DNA from: Actinostola sp. cb2023
Lineage: Eukaryota; Cnidaria; Anthozoa; Actiniaria; Actinostolidae
DNA: 64,000 nucleotides
NCBI GenBank assembly: GCA_033675265.1
Contig: JAUJYZ010000681.1
Location: 186,001-250,000 of the forward strand
Reading direction: 5' to 3'
Shown: piece after piece, positions 26,095 through 36,043 of the stretch
Numbering within the stretch: the first letter of the stretch is position 1
Layout: the number at the start of each line of letters is the position of its first letter
Notes under the pieces: model-generated
Database searches by the model: none
What the model was told of the DNA's origin: nothing
What the model saw: the letters and a program-made list of their open reading frames with translations, nothing else
Position numbers and translations under genes: made by a program

Positions 26095-27990
26095 TGACCG
26101 GTGATGGAGGCACGCTATGACCGGGTATGTTGTACTGGCCCAATATCGAGACACACTATGAATGGAAATGTAAAAAGTCGTGTAACTGGCCCGTGATCGA
26201 GGCACGCTGTGACTGGAAATGTAGAAAGTCGTGTAACTGGCCCGTGATCGAGGCACGCTCTGATCGAAGAGATTAAAAATTGTGTACTGGCCCGTGATCG
26301 AGGCACGCTGTGATCGAAGAGATAAAAAATTGTGTACTGGCCCGTGATCGAGGCACGCTGTGATCGAAGAGATAAAAAATTGTGTACTGGCCCGTGATCG
26401 AGGCACGCTGTGATCGAAGAGATAAAAAATTGTGTACTGGCCCGTGATCGAGGCACGCTGTGATCGAAGAGATAAAAAATTGTGTACTGGCCCGTGATCG
26501 AGACACGCTGTGACTCGAAAGAGATAAAAAGTCGTGTAACTGGCCCGTGATCGAGGCACGCTGTGATCGAAGAGATAAAAAATTGTGTACTGGCCCGTGA
26601 TCGAGGCACGCTGTGACTGGAAATGTAGATAAAAAACTGGCCCGTGATCGAGGCACGCTGTGATCGTGTAACTGGCCCGTGATCGAGGCACGCTGTGATC
26701 GAAGAGATAAAAAATTGTGTACTGGCCCGTGATCGAGGCACGCTGTGATCGAAGAGATAAAAAATTGTGTACTGGCCCGTGATGATCGAGGAAACGCTGT
26801 GGCCCGTGATCGAGGCAAGAGATAAAAAATTGTGTACTGGCCCGTGATCGAGGCACGCTGTGATCGAAGAGATAAAAAATTGTGTACTGGCCCGTACTGG
26901 CCCGTGATCGAGGCACGCTGTGATCCAAGAGATAAAAAATTGTGTACTGGCCCGTGATCGAGGCACGCTGTGACTGAAGAGATAAAAAATGTACTGGCCC
27001 GTGAAAGTCGTGTCGAAGAGATAAAAACTGGCCCGTGATCGAGGCACGCTGTGATCGAAGAGATAAAAAATTGTGTACTGGCCCTGGCCCGTGATCGAGG
27101 CACGCTGTGATCGAAGAGATAAAAAATTGTGTACTGGCCCGTGATGGCCCTGTGATCGATGCACTGGCCCGTGATCGTGCACGCTGTGGAAGAGATAAAA
27201 AATTGTGTACTGGCCCGTGATCGAGGCACGCTGTGATCGAAGAGATAAAAAATTGTGTACTGGCCCGTGATCGAGGCACGCTGTGACTGGAAATGTGATC
27301 GAGGCACGCTGTGATCGAAGAGTCGTGTAACTGGCCCGTGATCGAGGCACGCTGTGATCGAAGAGATAAAAAATTGTGTACTGGCCCGTGATCGAGGCAC
27401 GCTGTGATCGAAGAGATAAAAAATTGTGTACTGGCCCGTGATCGATGCACGCTGTGATGGAAGAGATAAAAATTGTGTACTGGCCCGTGATCGAGGCACG
27501 CTGTGATCGAAGAGATAAAAAATTGTGTACTGGCCCGTGATTGAGGCACGCTGTGATCGAAGAGATGAAAATTGTGTACTGGCCCGTGATCGAGGCACGC
27601 TGTGATCGAAGAGATAAAAATTGTGTACTGGCCCGTGATCGAGGCATGCTGTGACCGAGAATGTGGCCCGTGATCGAGGCACACTGTGACCGGAAAGGTA
27701 CGTTGGTGACCAGAAATTCAGGTAGTGATTTACGTATGTACTTGCCCGTGATCGAGGCACACTGTGACTGGAAATGTGAAAAATGGGTGCCAGCCGTGAT
27801 CGAAGCAGATTGTGACTGGAACGAAATGTATAAAATCGCGGACTGGACCGTGATCGAGTCACGCTGTCACTGGAAACTGTAGTAAATCACCTACTGGCTC
27901 GTGTTCGAGGCACGCTGTGACAGGAAATGTAGAAAATCGCGTACTGGCTCTTGTTCGAGGCACGCTGTGACAGGAAATGTAGAGAATGGC
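26095..27990 (+). repeat. 50-bp tandem array
   Basis: The unit GTACTGGCCCGTGATCGAGG + CACGCTGTGATCGAAGAGAT + AAAAAATTGT repeats head to tail with an exact 50-bp step from 26281 on. Units at both edges are diverged (TGACTGGAAATGTAGAAA in place of the GAAGAGAT part). The middle, 26770-27310, has truncated and fused units. Since 50 is not a multiple of three and no minus-strand frame contains a stop, all three minus frames stay open for over 500 codons; these are artefacts. Confidence 0.95.
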
Positions 27991-28299
27991 GCTTGTGTGA
28001 TCTGAAGGAGGCTGCATGATAGTATTGGATGTAATATTTCAAATCCGAGTACGCCTCGCCATTGTTCATGACACTTGGATCTAGAAATCACGTCTAAAAC
28101 ACTCACGAGGTTTTGAAATGGCTTCTCATACTATTCTAAATATTCATGTGCCAGAGAATTATATGAAGAGAAATAATTGAATATAAGACAATACACAAAG
28201 TTCCGAATTGTCTAGGCGAGAATTCCACAAAGTGGATCGGAATTTTTAAATATTTTCCGGCAATGAATTCAGTATTCAATTCGGCTCTCACATGGTTCA

Positions 28300-28912
28300 G
28301 TGCGAGCGGTAAGCATGGCCGAAGCCATGGATTTTACAAAGGGGGGTGGATAATCATAAAGCTCTGTCAAGGTATATATTCTCCATCAGAGAGTTGACTG
28401 ATTATAATTGTCGAGCCCCGGTGTTTATTGACGCCAGGAGCGTAGCTAGCTTCTTTTTTTGCTGGTCCACAAGGCCAAGCGGTGGTGGAGACGCGTAGCG
28501 AACGCCGTAGGCGAGAGCTGGTAGGGGGGTATGGGGGTATGCCCCCCAGAAAATTCTGATATCTAGAGGCTCGGAAATGCTATTTCCAGCGTTCTCCAAG
28601 AGTTATTTGTGATTTACGCGTATCGCTAATTTCTTCCTACACTGTCTCAGCAAACCAATGCTGATAACGCTTGAGAATTTCGATGGCTGAATCCTTTAAT
28701 TCACGAAAGTCCGGAACGCGCTATGAATCGTGCTCTGCTCTGACCAAGAGTGGTTTTCAACCGGTTTCTCCTAAACCGTGTAATAACGCGAAACATGAAA
28801 GGGAGTGTTAGAACACTTACAATAATTCTAATTCATATTTTCTATCAGTTAAACCTCTAGAGGGGGGTACGTGGCTAGCCATCCAATCCACCCCCCTGTA
28901 TCCGTCCCTGAA
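28300..28912. mobile_element. hAT-like DNA transposon remnant
   Basis: Read on the minus strand the right end is CAGGGACGGATACAGGGGGG, the kind of terminus seen in hAT-type non-autonomous elements. A degraded partner (GATTTTACAAAGGGGGG) lies near 28331. Inside is a stretch at 28440-28580 with GGGGGGTATGGGGGTATGCC, a style common in invertebrate repeats. No transposase is present. Confidence 0.35.
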
Positions 28913-29036
28913 TATGACCTCATATTCTCTTGCATCATATTGTTGCAGGAGCTAGCCCATAAGTAGGAGCATCCATGTAGCATTAAAATCTGTCACAGCG
29001 TTTGAACAAGTTTGGCTATTTCAGTTAGAACACGAT

Positions 29037-29155
29037 GTTGCTGCAAATTAACGAGTTGTGGCAAATTAATAAAACGAGTTTCTGCAAATAAAACTAGTTC
29101 CAGCAAATAAAACGAGTTGCTAATAAAACGAGTTGCTGCAAATAAAACCGGAAGT
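29037..29155 (+). repeat. Short degenerate tandem repeat
   Basis: About six copies of a unit near GCAAATAAAACGAGTTGCT (15-20 bp, variable) occur head to tail. Confidence 0.7.
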
Positions 29156-29159
29156 GCAC

Positions 29160-29351
29160 AGTGATTGGTCACTATGATTTCGAGAAATCGTGTTCTAAAA
29201 ATAGCAAAAGTGACATAGATCCAATACGAAGCATCTTTTTATGTCTGTACGCTCTCAGAAAATTCGAAGACCCCCCCTTTTTATCAATTTTTTTCTTTGG
29301 GATCCCCCCTCACATTAGTAAAAAAATTCCAAGATCCCCCCACTTTCTCCT

Positions 29352-29382
<31 letters not shown>

Positions 29383-29402
29383 CGATATTTAATGACCGGT
29401 CC
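29160..29402. mobile_element. C-rich DNA transposon remnant with 28-bp poly-C
   Basis: The right end reads AGGGACCGGTCATTAAATAT on the minus strand, a transposon-terminus-like string. It is followed internally by a run of 28 C (29352-29379) and several CCCCCC blocks. The left boundary is uncertain and there are no coding remains. Confidence 0.3.
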
Positions 29403-29487
29403 CTAAGTATGCGTCTGTCATGCTGCAGTGCATCCCAGTACTCAATCGCACCAGGGCACGAGTGAACGCTTATAAAGCGTCTAAGTT

Positions 29488-29493
29488 TTTATT
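29488..29493 (-). terminator. Possible polyadenylation signal of CABIN1
   Basis: The first AATAAA on the minus strand after the CABIN1 stop codon, about 340 bases downstream. No nearer AATAAA or ATTAAA was found. It overlaps a dispersed repeat, so it is only a candidate. Confidence 0.25.
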
Positions 29494-29830
29494 GAGATTC
29501 CACACTCTGTTTTAAGGGGAGGTTAAATTGCGTTGGGCTCCCTGGAAAACCTCTTTTGTGTTACAATAAGAATAAAACACAACAAAATATAAATAAGTTC
29601 ATTACTTTACTTTACTTTTACTCAACGATTAAATAATTTGAGACGATTGTCTAGACGAGTTTGAGTCGTAGAGGATTCGGAAGAGCATGGCTCAAATCGT
29701 TACACAACCAAGTATGGGCTGCTGCAGTCTACCTTGCGTCCAACACTACTAAAATACCATGCTCTAGTATTACAAATACCATGTACTAATAGCGTGAAAG
29801 ATGTAGGAAAAGCCGAAATACGATTAACGC

Positions 29831-30718
29831 TTAGTTGTCTTTCTTCTCTTCTTCTTTGTTGTGGTCTTGACTACCAGTAGCAGCGAACAGAGGTGTCTCG
29901 AACGAAGTGTCAGTAGGAATACTTTCTTGGAGCACGCTTGTAGTAAAAGCGGTTTGTGATTCAACACATTTTTCAGATTCTTCATCATTGTTGCCCGAGC
30001 AGCTCGCTAAAGCAAAAGCGCCCGTGTCTTTTGGCTTCTCATTTCCTTGAAGCAATACCGATTGGGGTTTACTTGCTTCGGAATCTATTGCAGAAAGACA
30101 ATTTGCATTGTTCGGAGCAGCTTTGGGCTTAGACAAAAGCTCTGAAGTTGTCGGATATAATTCGGAAGATTTCGGAGACCCTTCCGAAAGTAACGACGGT
30201 GTTTCCGGATTATTCACGACTGGTTTTAAATCTGGTTTTAAATCAACCTTTGTGCTGCTTTGAGGTGATGGAGTTGAAGTAACTTTTTCGAGAGATATTG
30301 CAGAGCCTGGTGAACATATCGACGGCGATACCCGAGCAATATCTTGAAGTTCTTGGCCAGGTGTCCCAATAGTTCTTTTTGTATCCTCTAAAACAGCGTC
30401 AGAGGAGGCATGGGGATTAGGCAACACCTCTGTATCGTCGTTTTTCATCGTATTTGAACATATCTCGTCCTTCGAACCCGCTGATGTAATGTTATCGCTC
30501 TTGGCTTCAGTCAAATCATCAGAACTCCCGTCAGTCGGTTTAACTTTACTGCGAAGTGAGCCCGTTTCTGGTTGGTCAGCGGTAACACTGGTTGTTAGTT
30601 TGGTTACGTCAGTGGATTGCTCTTGCATAATGACGTCATCAGCTACGTTATTGACGTCAGTCTGACTGTCCAGGGAGGACTCTGCAGGTGTTTGTGGTGT
30701 TGTGGACACAGACGACAC
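29831..30718 (-). CDS. CABIN1: CABIN1 exon q, terminal exon with stop codon
   Basis: 888 bp from acceptor TTTATCCAG to the stop codon, 295 residues, phase 0 in. The sequence begins VSSVSTTPQTPAESS and is Ser/Thr/Pro/Glu-rich and predicted disordered by composition, ending NKEEEKKDN. It lacks a clear counterpart of the vertebrate C-terminal MEF2-binding helix; a weak similarity is PETPSLLSEGSPKSSE. Membership in the gene follows from phase and position, and the open frame upstream of 30718 is intron. Confidence 0.82.
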   Translation of the reverse strand: MSSVSTTPQTPAESSLDSQTDVNNVADDVIMQEQSTDVTKLTTSVTADQPETGSLRSKVKPTDGSSDDLTEAKSDNITSAGSKDEICSNTMKNDDTEVLPNPHASSDAVLEDTKRTIGTPGQELQDIARVSPSICSPGSAISLEKVTSTPSPQSSTKVDLKPDLKPVVNNPETPSLLSEGSPKSSELYPTTSELLSKPKAAPNNANCLSAIDSEASKPQSVLLQGNEKPKDTGAFALASCSGNNDEESEKCVESQTAFTTSVLQESIPTDTSFETPLFAATGSQDHNKEEEKKDN

Positions 30719-30943
30719 CTGGATAAAGAGAAACGAATTTACATTTCCTTCCAGACAACGGAGGGGGAATTGGGTTCTAGACCAAAATCCATATGCATTA
30801 TTGTGGACGTTCGCTTGCAAAGTTGTGGGTCGACATTCACATGTCAACTCGGTCATGAGACAGGCAACAAAGCTCAATATTTAGTGGAATCATGAAAAGT
30901 AGTTCCAATAGTTTAGATCACTTTCATCTCGTAAAAAGAAAAA

Positions 30944-31266
30944 CAATGAGGGTTTATCACGTAATTTCAAAACTTATAGGAGATATAGGACAAAAAAATG
31001 ATTATCATAGCTGGAAAGAGCTGGCTGAAATGAGTAAAAATGTGAAGTTTGGAAAAGATCGCTTCACAATTTGCGAAGATATGAATTTTCAAAAATCGAA
31101 ATTGTGTATGAAAGGTTTTCATACAAAATTTCAAATTTTGAAAATTCATATCTTCGCAAATTGTGAAGCGATCTTTTCCAAACTTCACATTTTACTAATT
31201 TCAACCAGCTCTTTCCAGCTATGATTTTTGTCCTATAGTTTTGAAATTACATGATAAACCCTCATT
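30944..31266. mobile_element. Foldback hairpin element in last CABIN1 intron
   Basis: Near-perfect inverted repeat with ends AATGAGGGTTTATCA and TGATAAACCCTCATT and centre near 31110. The arms are ~155 bp and there is no coding content. A transcript of this intron would form a long double-stranded stem. Confidence 0.85.
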
Positions 31267-31357
31267 GTACTTGATGCAAGACAAAACGGTCAACGTCACT
31301 ATTGAGCAGTCTGTATCTCTCTGCGAACTCTCGGAAGCGCATTTGAATATACACTTA

Positions 31358-31973
31358 CAGTGGAATCCCGATTTTTCGAACCTCCAAGGGAGACAAAAAT
31401 GACTTCGAAAAATCGGGAGTCGAAAAATCGAAGGTGGCATCGAATTACGCTAGAATGATGGGGATATTGTGTTATAACAACGTAGAAAGCAAACAAAGTA
31501 TTATGACACTCTTTTACATATTTTTATGTAGTACAAACAAAACGTAAATTTAAAGATTAGAGTTAATTCGGCAGAATAAGAACCAATATTGATGTACATG
31601 CAGTAATTCTGACTGCGTTTTTATATTTTTTACAGTGATTTGGTGGAAAAAAAACACCACAGAGTTCATTCAATTGACGTAGCGGGTAATCAGCTCCTGT
31701 TTCTGCTCAATTCTAAAACTATTCTCTATAATGTTAGATCAAAGTGCGCATAATTGGTTCCTAAATTTACAAGGTTCGAGAAATCGAGGGTAATTTTGGC
31801 CACTGGAGCCAATAATTGGTTCGAAAAATCGGGAGTTTCGAAAGATCGAGGGTTCGAAAAATCGGGGGTAAATTTACAGTGTTTGACTGAAGCGAATCCA
31901 AGGGAAACGAGGTTTGGTTCGAAATATCGGGAGGTTCGAAAAATCGAGGGTTCGAAAAATCGGGATTCCACTG
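31358..31973. mobile_element. pogo/Tigger-like MITE
   Basis: 616 bp with terminal inverted repeats CAGTGGAATCCCGATTTTTC / GAAAAATCGGGATTCCACTG, flanked by TA on both sides (31356-31357, 31974-31975). Internal sub-terminal copies of TTCGAAAAATCG occur at both ends. TA target and CAGTGGAA-type ends fit the pogo/Tigger branch of Tc1/mariner. No transposase frame remains. Confidence 0.85.
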
Positions 31974-31976
31974 TAT

Positions 31977-32245
31977 TTCCGAAAAAAACGTTGTCGCATT
32001 CAAAGCAACAAGCGTCAAGCCAAGACCGAAGTGAATGCTGGTTTTGTGCTGACAATTAGTTAAATCACAATTGTTTCTATAAGGACTAATTACAAAATGT
32101 GAACATTTTCACGTGCTTGTTTGCATATCACACTTCGTTCCATAGAAAATAGGTCTGATTTGAATAATTTGCCAACACAAAATCAGCATTCACTTCGGTC
32201 TTGGCTTGACGTGTTGCTTTGAACGCGACGTTTTTTAAAAATAGG
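31977..32245. mobile_element. Inverted-repeat element next to the Tigger-like MITE
   Basis: An ~80-bp arm (AAAGCAACAAGCGTCAAGCC, then AAGACCGAAGTGAATGCTG) is matched in reverse by CAGCATTCACTTCGGTCTTG ... GTTGCTTTGAACG. The spacer is about 100 bp. It starts directly at the TA of the preceding element. Confidence 0.75.
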
Positions 32246-32597
32246 TGTATCACAAACATTTACGCTCTACAATGACTATATTTACTCTTTACAATACCAA
32301 ACTGTTCTTAGTTCTCTTGCCGTTGAGTCAAAATGCTGGAATGAGCTTTATTATTTTCAAGAAAAAACTTCACTGAAAAAAACATCAGTTTTGATGTTTT
32401 AAAACATGATTCTATCATTCCAATAATGGGGGCTTTTTTCACTGGATTAAGGATAATATTCTTCACAGACAAATTTATCTTAGGATTCGTACGCGCACGT
32501 GAGGGGCACTAGACGCAATGGAGTGCATGTGATGTAACAATGTGCCAAACATGCGCCATAATGAACCATGCGAGGGTTGAATTGTCTGTTGGGATAC

Positions 32598-32690
32598 CTG
32601 TGGTTTTACGATTTGTTGACAAAACCGGAGAGCTCGTTCCAGGACGGACGGTTGTGATTCATTACTGTTCGGAGTAGTTGGACTGTCAGG
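32598..32690 (-). CDS. CABIN1: CABIN1 exon p
   Basis: 93 bp, 31 codons, acceptor GTCTTTAAG, donor GTATCC, phase 0. Encodes a Pro/Ser/Asn stretch followed by VLERALRFCQQIVKPQ, matching human ALEQAVKFCQ. Confidence 0.85.
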
Positions 32691-32776
32691 CTTAAAGACA
32701 AGAGAAACCCAAGGTTGGTATTGAATATACATGTAATTACACAAACATCGACAATAAATAAGCAATATTTACTTAC

Positions 32777-32827
32777 AACTTTAGCGCGGTACATCTCAAA
32801 GGACTTGATCAAGAGGGTTTCAGACAC
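32777..32827 (-). CDS. CABIN1: CABIN1 exon o
   Basis: 51 bp, 17 codons, acceptor GATTATTAG, donor GTAAGT, phase 0. Encodes VSETLLIKSFEMYRAKV, aligned with the IMSETYMLIKQV region. Confidence 0.8.
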
Positions 32828-32975
32828 CTAATAATCAAGAACATTTCAATGTAGAGGGCATATCGTTGACTTTCAAAACTTCTATTTACGAAATCAATTT
32901 TATATGACTGCTGCTTAGAGCTTAGTAGCTCGCAAAGCATTGTGGGAGAAGAGTATCTGACATGACGTCACGTAC

Positions 32976-33059
32976 CTTGGCAAATTGTTCGTACTTTTGA
33001 CTGATCTTCCAGCATTCATACGTGTCCATTACGAGTTGCGTCAAAGCTCCTGGGTCAGA
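32976..33059 (-). CDS. CABIN1: CABIN1 exon n
   Basis: 84 bp, 28 codons, acceptor ATGAGTTAG after a long T/G-rich tract, donor GTACGT, phase 0. Encodes SDPGALTQLVMDTYECWKIS and QKYEQFAK, which sits where vertebrate CABIN1 has LLLDAYRVWQQGQ. A second AG nine bases further in would break the phase, so the outer acceptor was chosen. Confidence 0.82.
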
Positions 33060-33422
33060 CTAACTCATGACAAAACAAATAAACAAACAAACAAAAAACA
33101 AACAAACAAAAAACAAACAAAAAACTGATCAGGTTAACATTTCCATCAAATACCATGAAATGATCATCATGTTAGGTAATAACAGGTCTGTGGCATTGGA
33201 AGACTGGGTACGAGTAACCATTGAGATAGCAGTTCTTATATTTTGACATTATTATCTCCAATTAAAAAAAATGTATAGACTAATGTGCTGGAGAAAGAAC
33301 ATTGAATCCATTCAAGTGATATTACCGCTAGTCTTTCATCGAGGGCAAACACCTCGAAAAACTAATTCAGCCAATCAAAACTCTCGAACCCAGTCTTCCA
33401 ACGGCCGGGTAAAGTATGGTAC

Positions 33423-33479
33423 CTGCGGGTCCTGCGCCTCTGTTCGCTTTGACATGATATTCACGGTCAAATCACAAGC
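33423..33479 (-). CDS. CABIN1: CABIN1 exon m
   Basis: 57 bp, 19 codons, acceptor ATCTTGCAG, donor GTACCA, phase 0 in and out. Encodes ACDLTVNIMSKRTEAQDPQ; the ACDLTVNIM part matches human AFILTVKVL. The second half is poorly conserved. Confidence 0.82.
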
Positions 33480-33749
33480 CTGCAAGATTAACGACGAACT
33501 GAACTACAGGAGAACCGTATCCAATCCACAACCAATCCATATGAAATTATTCTCTTCCTTCTTCTCTACCTTTAATTCTCTCCCACCTTTTTCCTTTCAT
33601 CCATCCTCCCTTTTGTACATTCTATGATCCAATCTTCCTTCCATCCCCTCTTCCTTTTACTATCCCTCTATTGCCTTATAAATACCGAACTTGTCGTTCA
33701 ATCCTCGTTGCGGCAACCTTTTGCAACAAGTTCAACTCTATTTCAAGCG

Positions 33750-35029
33750 TTTTGGAAGCTAAATGGGATGCCTCAAAAATATATTCATTTTCATGACGTC
33801 AGTCGACGCTCTCCGAAAGAGTTCTCGGGTTTCGTTTTTGGTCGACTGATCGACGGGAATTTCGAGAACTGCATTATATTGAAGCGGCGGCGTTTTGGTA
33901 ATACAAGCATCAAGAGTTCCAGACTTCCGGTACGCGCGCAATGCATTGTGAGATTATTACAAAGGATTCTAGACACAGGGAGCCCAAGCTATGTTTTTGC
34001 TCACTTGATGCTCACTTTTCCTTTGTAATAATCTCACAATGCATTACGCACGTACCGGAAGTCTGGAACTCTTGATGCTTGTATAATAATGCGGGAAAGA
34101 AAGAGCGGAAATATTTTAAAATAACTAAATCCCTGTACTCATGGATTCGCTATCACCACTTGAAAAGTTGATTATTCAGTTTTTTGCCATAGAGGACTCA
34201 TTTGAGATAAAGATATAGAAGAAGCATATCAAGTTGTAAGGCAGCTCGAAATCATCATCACAACGACTCGATTTTCTCCCTTTTACAGCAAATATTTTGG
34301 TAACCAAGGTACAAGAGATATTACAGGCGCGTTCCTGGACATTTTTTAGCTTTAAGCCCGCGACCAAGAAGTCAATGAGCTCGTTCTGTATCCGTGGTGA
34401 CTATACTTGAATCGGTTGTCAGTGTTCTGCAGGTGACTTGCAAGATCGGTTTTGGCGTGATTGTAGTAAAGACGTAAAAGTTACTTTTTGCTTCAGTGTG
34501 CCACGACGTACTGCCACATTTATTCGTTTCTCTCAGGATGTCATGGTATGATTTTTATTTACTACCGAGAAAAATCGAAATGAATTGCTCTTTCCCAAGT
34601 TGAGAAATTGACACAAAAACAGTACCGCGCGCTGACTAGACGGTGTACGAGCAGGGTCTTTGAAAAGTTCGATTTAAAAAAATCCCTTTTGGAGGCAATT
34701 GTTTGGGAACTGACATTTTGGGCAAACGTTTTTAAGGAAAAGGTTTATTTCTTGTGTAGACATGGATAGAATACAGCTTATCGGAGAGGAATCAGTACGA
34801 TTTAAATGAGGTCAGCGTCAGTTTGTGCAGCACTACGCGATTCTGAACATTGATAACAAATATTCTCCGATAAAAAATAACATACAGTGATAAAATCGAT
34901 GATATTTTCGCCATGTGATCCGCCACATTGAATTTGATTCTTCGGGGAATGAGCTCGGGGATCCGTGACGTCATGGAATTGAATATTTAATGAGGTCCTT
35001 TTGAGGCATCCCATTTAGCTTCCACCTAG
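33750..35029. mobile_element. 1.3 kb non-autonomous DNA transposon
   Basis: Terminal inverted repeats GGAAGCTAAATGGGATGCCT / AGGCATCCCATTTAGCTTCC continue inward with TCAAAA and a TGACGTCA-type word on both sides. There is no transposase. It contains a nested or internal hairpin at 33898-34086. Confidence 0.75.
33898..34086. repeat. Hairpin nested in the 1.3 kb element
   Basis: ATACAAGCATCAAGAGTTCC ... AATCTCACAATGC form arms of ~75 bp separated by a spacer containing CACAGGGAGCCCA (33974). The arms are nearly identical. Confidence 0.85.
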
Positions 35030-35175
35030 GAGGTGGTTTTCCTAGTGTAACACCCCTCTTACAATTAACTAGTCCCGTAATAAGTCCCGTAATTGTGCGG
35101 GACAATCCATCCCTTGTCTCGCTACGGCCTTTATAAGTTACCTGATATGACAATAATCAGGTCGTTATTTGTTAC

Positions 35176-35218
35176 CTTTCTAGCAAGGACGTGTCTCTCG
35201 TTGTCACGCAGATACTTT
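35176..35218 (-). CDS. CABIN1: CABIN1 exon l (43-bp microexon)
   Basis: Acceptor TGCCAACAG, donor GTAACA. One base completes the split Lys, then KYLRDNERHVLARK, matching human KYLRDADRQVLAQR. Phase 0 out. It lies ~150 bases outside the end of a 1.3 kb TIR element. Confidence 0.92.
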
Positions 35219-35436
35219 CTGTTGGCATAATCGACAAACAATAAGTAGTCACACAACAGCCGTCAAGGAGTACAGCGGTGCCCAAACAACTCCAAACTGA
35301 AAGCCTGAAACATATGCAATTCCAGTCTCTAACGGTCATGTTAAAAAAGAAGCGATGCATGACGGGTGAGAAGGCGTAGCCTGAGTACGAGGTTATGGTG
35401 TTACAGACTTTGGTGAAGGTAACAAAAAAGGTAACA

Positions 35437-35479
35437 TGGGCTTCCTGTGTGCGCCACTTATATTAACACAGGGAACCCA
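35437..35479. repeat. Inverted pair of the CACAGGnAnCCCA motif
   Basis: TGGGCTTCCTGTG at 35437 faces CACAGGGAACCCA at 35467, separated by 17 bases. It is one of several paired copies of this motif in the window. Confidence 0.6.
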
Positions 35480-35498
35480 AATATATTGTTATTCCTAC

Positions 35499-35702
35499 AG
35501 TCGAACCTCTACTATATAACGACCACCTGGCTCCCCACATGCAACGGCCACCTCTCTGTAACGGCCAGTGGTTTTTATCCAGGCCACCAGCGAGCCCATA
35601 CATTTATTCGTTTATAAAACCTCCCCACAACGGCCACCTCTACACGACGGCCACATAATTTCGAGGTGGTCGTTGTGGTGGTCGTTGTGGAGAGGTTCGA
35701 GG
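35499..35702. mobile_element. Tigger-like MITE fragment
   Basis: The left end TACAGTCGAACCTCT and the right GAGAGGTTCGA are inverted. The interior repeats AACGGCCACCTCT-type words. The last few bases (CTG-TA) are missing on the right, so the element is truncated 47 bases from CABIN1 exon k. Confidence 0.6.
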
Positions 35703-35749
35703 GCAATTGTCTCAAAAACAACGGACGCGCTCCCTGTGGCTTGACTTAC

Positions 35750-35878
35750 TTTCCAGCTTCGGGAGTCCTGTGTAGTAAATTGGAGATGTTTAACAGCGAT
35801 TCCCATTCATTCAAGTCTTTTAGTACTTGCAACAACAGATCTACAGACTTGTAGGTGTGAGTACAGAAGCTGCCAGGC
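35750..35878 (-). CDS. CABIN1: CABIN1 exon k
   Basis: 129 bp, acceptor TGATTTCAG, donor GTAAGTC, phase 2 in and 2 out. Encodes (R)PGSFCTHTYKSVDLLLQVL and LLNISNLLHRTPEAGK, matching human PGSFAWHMNRSIVLLLKVL and LLKVSSMLQRTPDQGK. A Tigger-like fragment ends ~50 bases from its donor. Confidence 0.94.
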
Positions 35879-35889
35879 CTGAAATCAGA

Positions 35890-36043
35890 TTTAGTGTGTT
35901 AGACAGACAGATATACAGACATGTTTGACGGACAACAGACAACAGACGGCAGACAGACATACCAATTGACTGATGGACAACAGACAGACAGACATACCAA
36001 TTGACTGACGGACAACAGAAAGACAGACATACCAATTGACTGA
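35890..36043 (+). repeat. Minisatellite (GACAGACA-based), left flank of palindrome
   Basis: About four copies of a unit CATACCAATTGACTGACGGA + CAACAGACAGACAGA (35-39 bp). The same unit in the same direction continues at 38603 on the other side of the palindrome. Confidence 0.9.

Noticed and set aside
26062..27862. Three overlapping 510-540 codon minus-strand frames
   Set aside because: A by-product of the stop-free 50-bp repeat read in three phases; the peptides are frame rotations of the same DNA.
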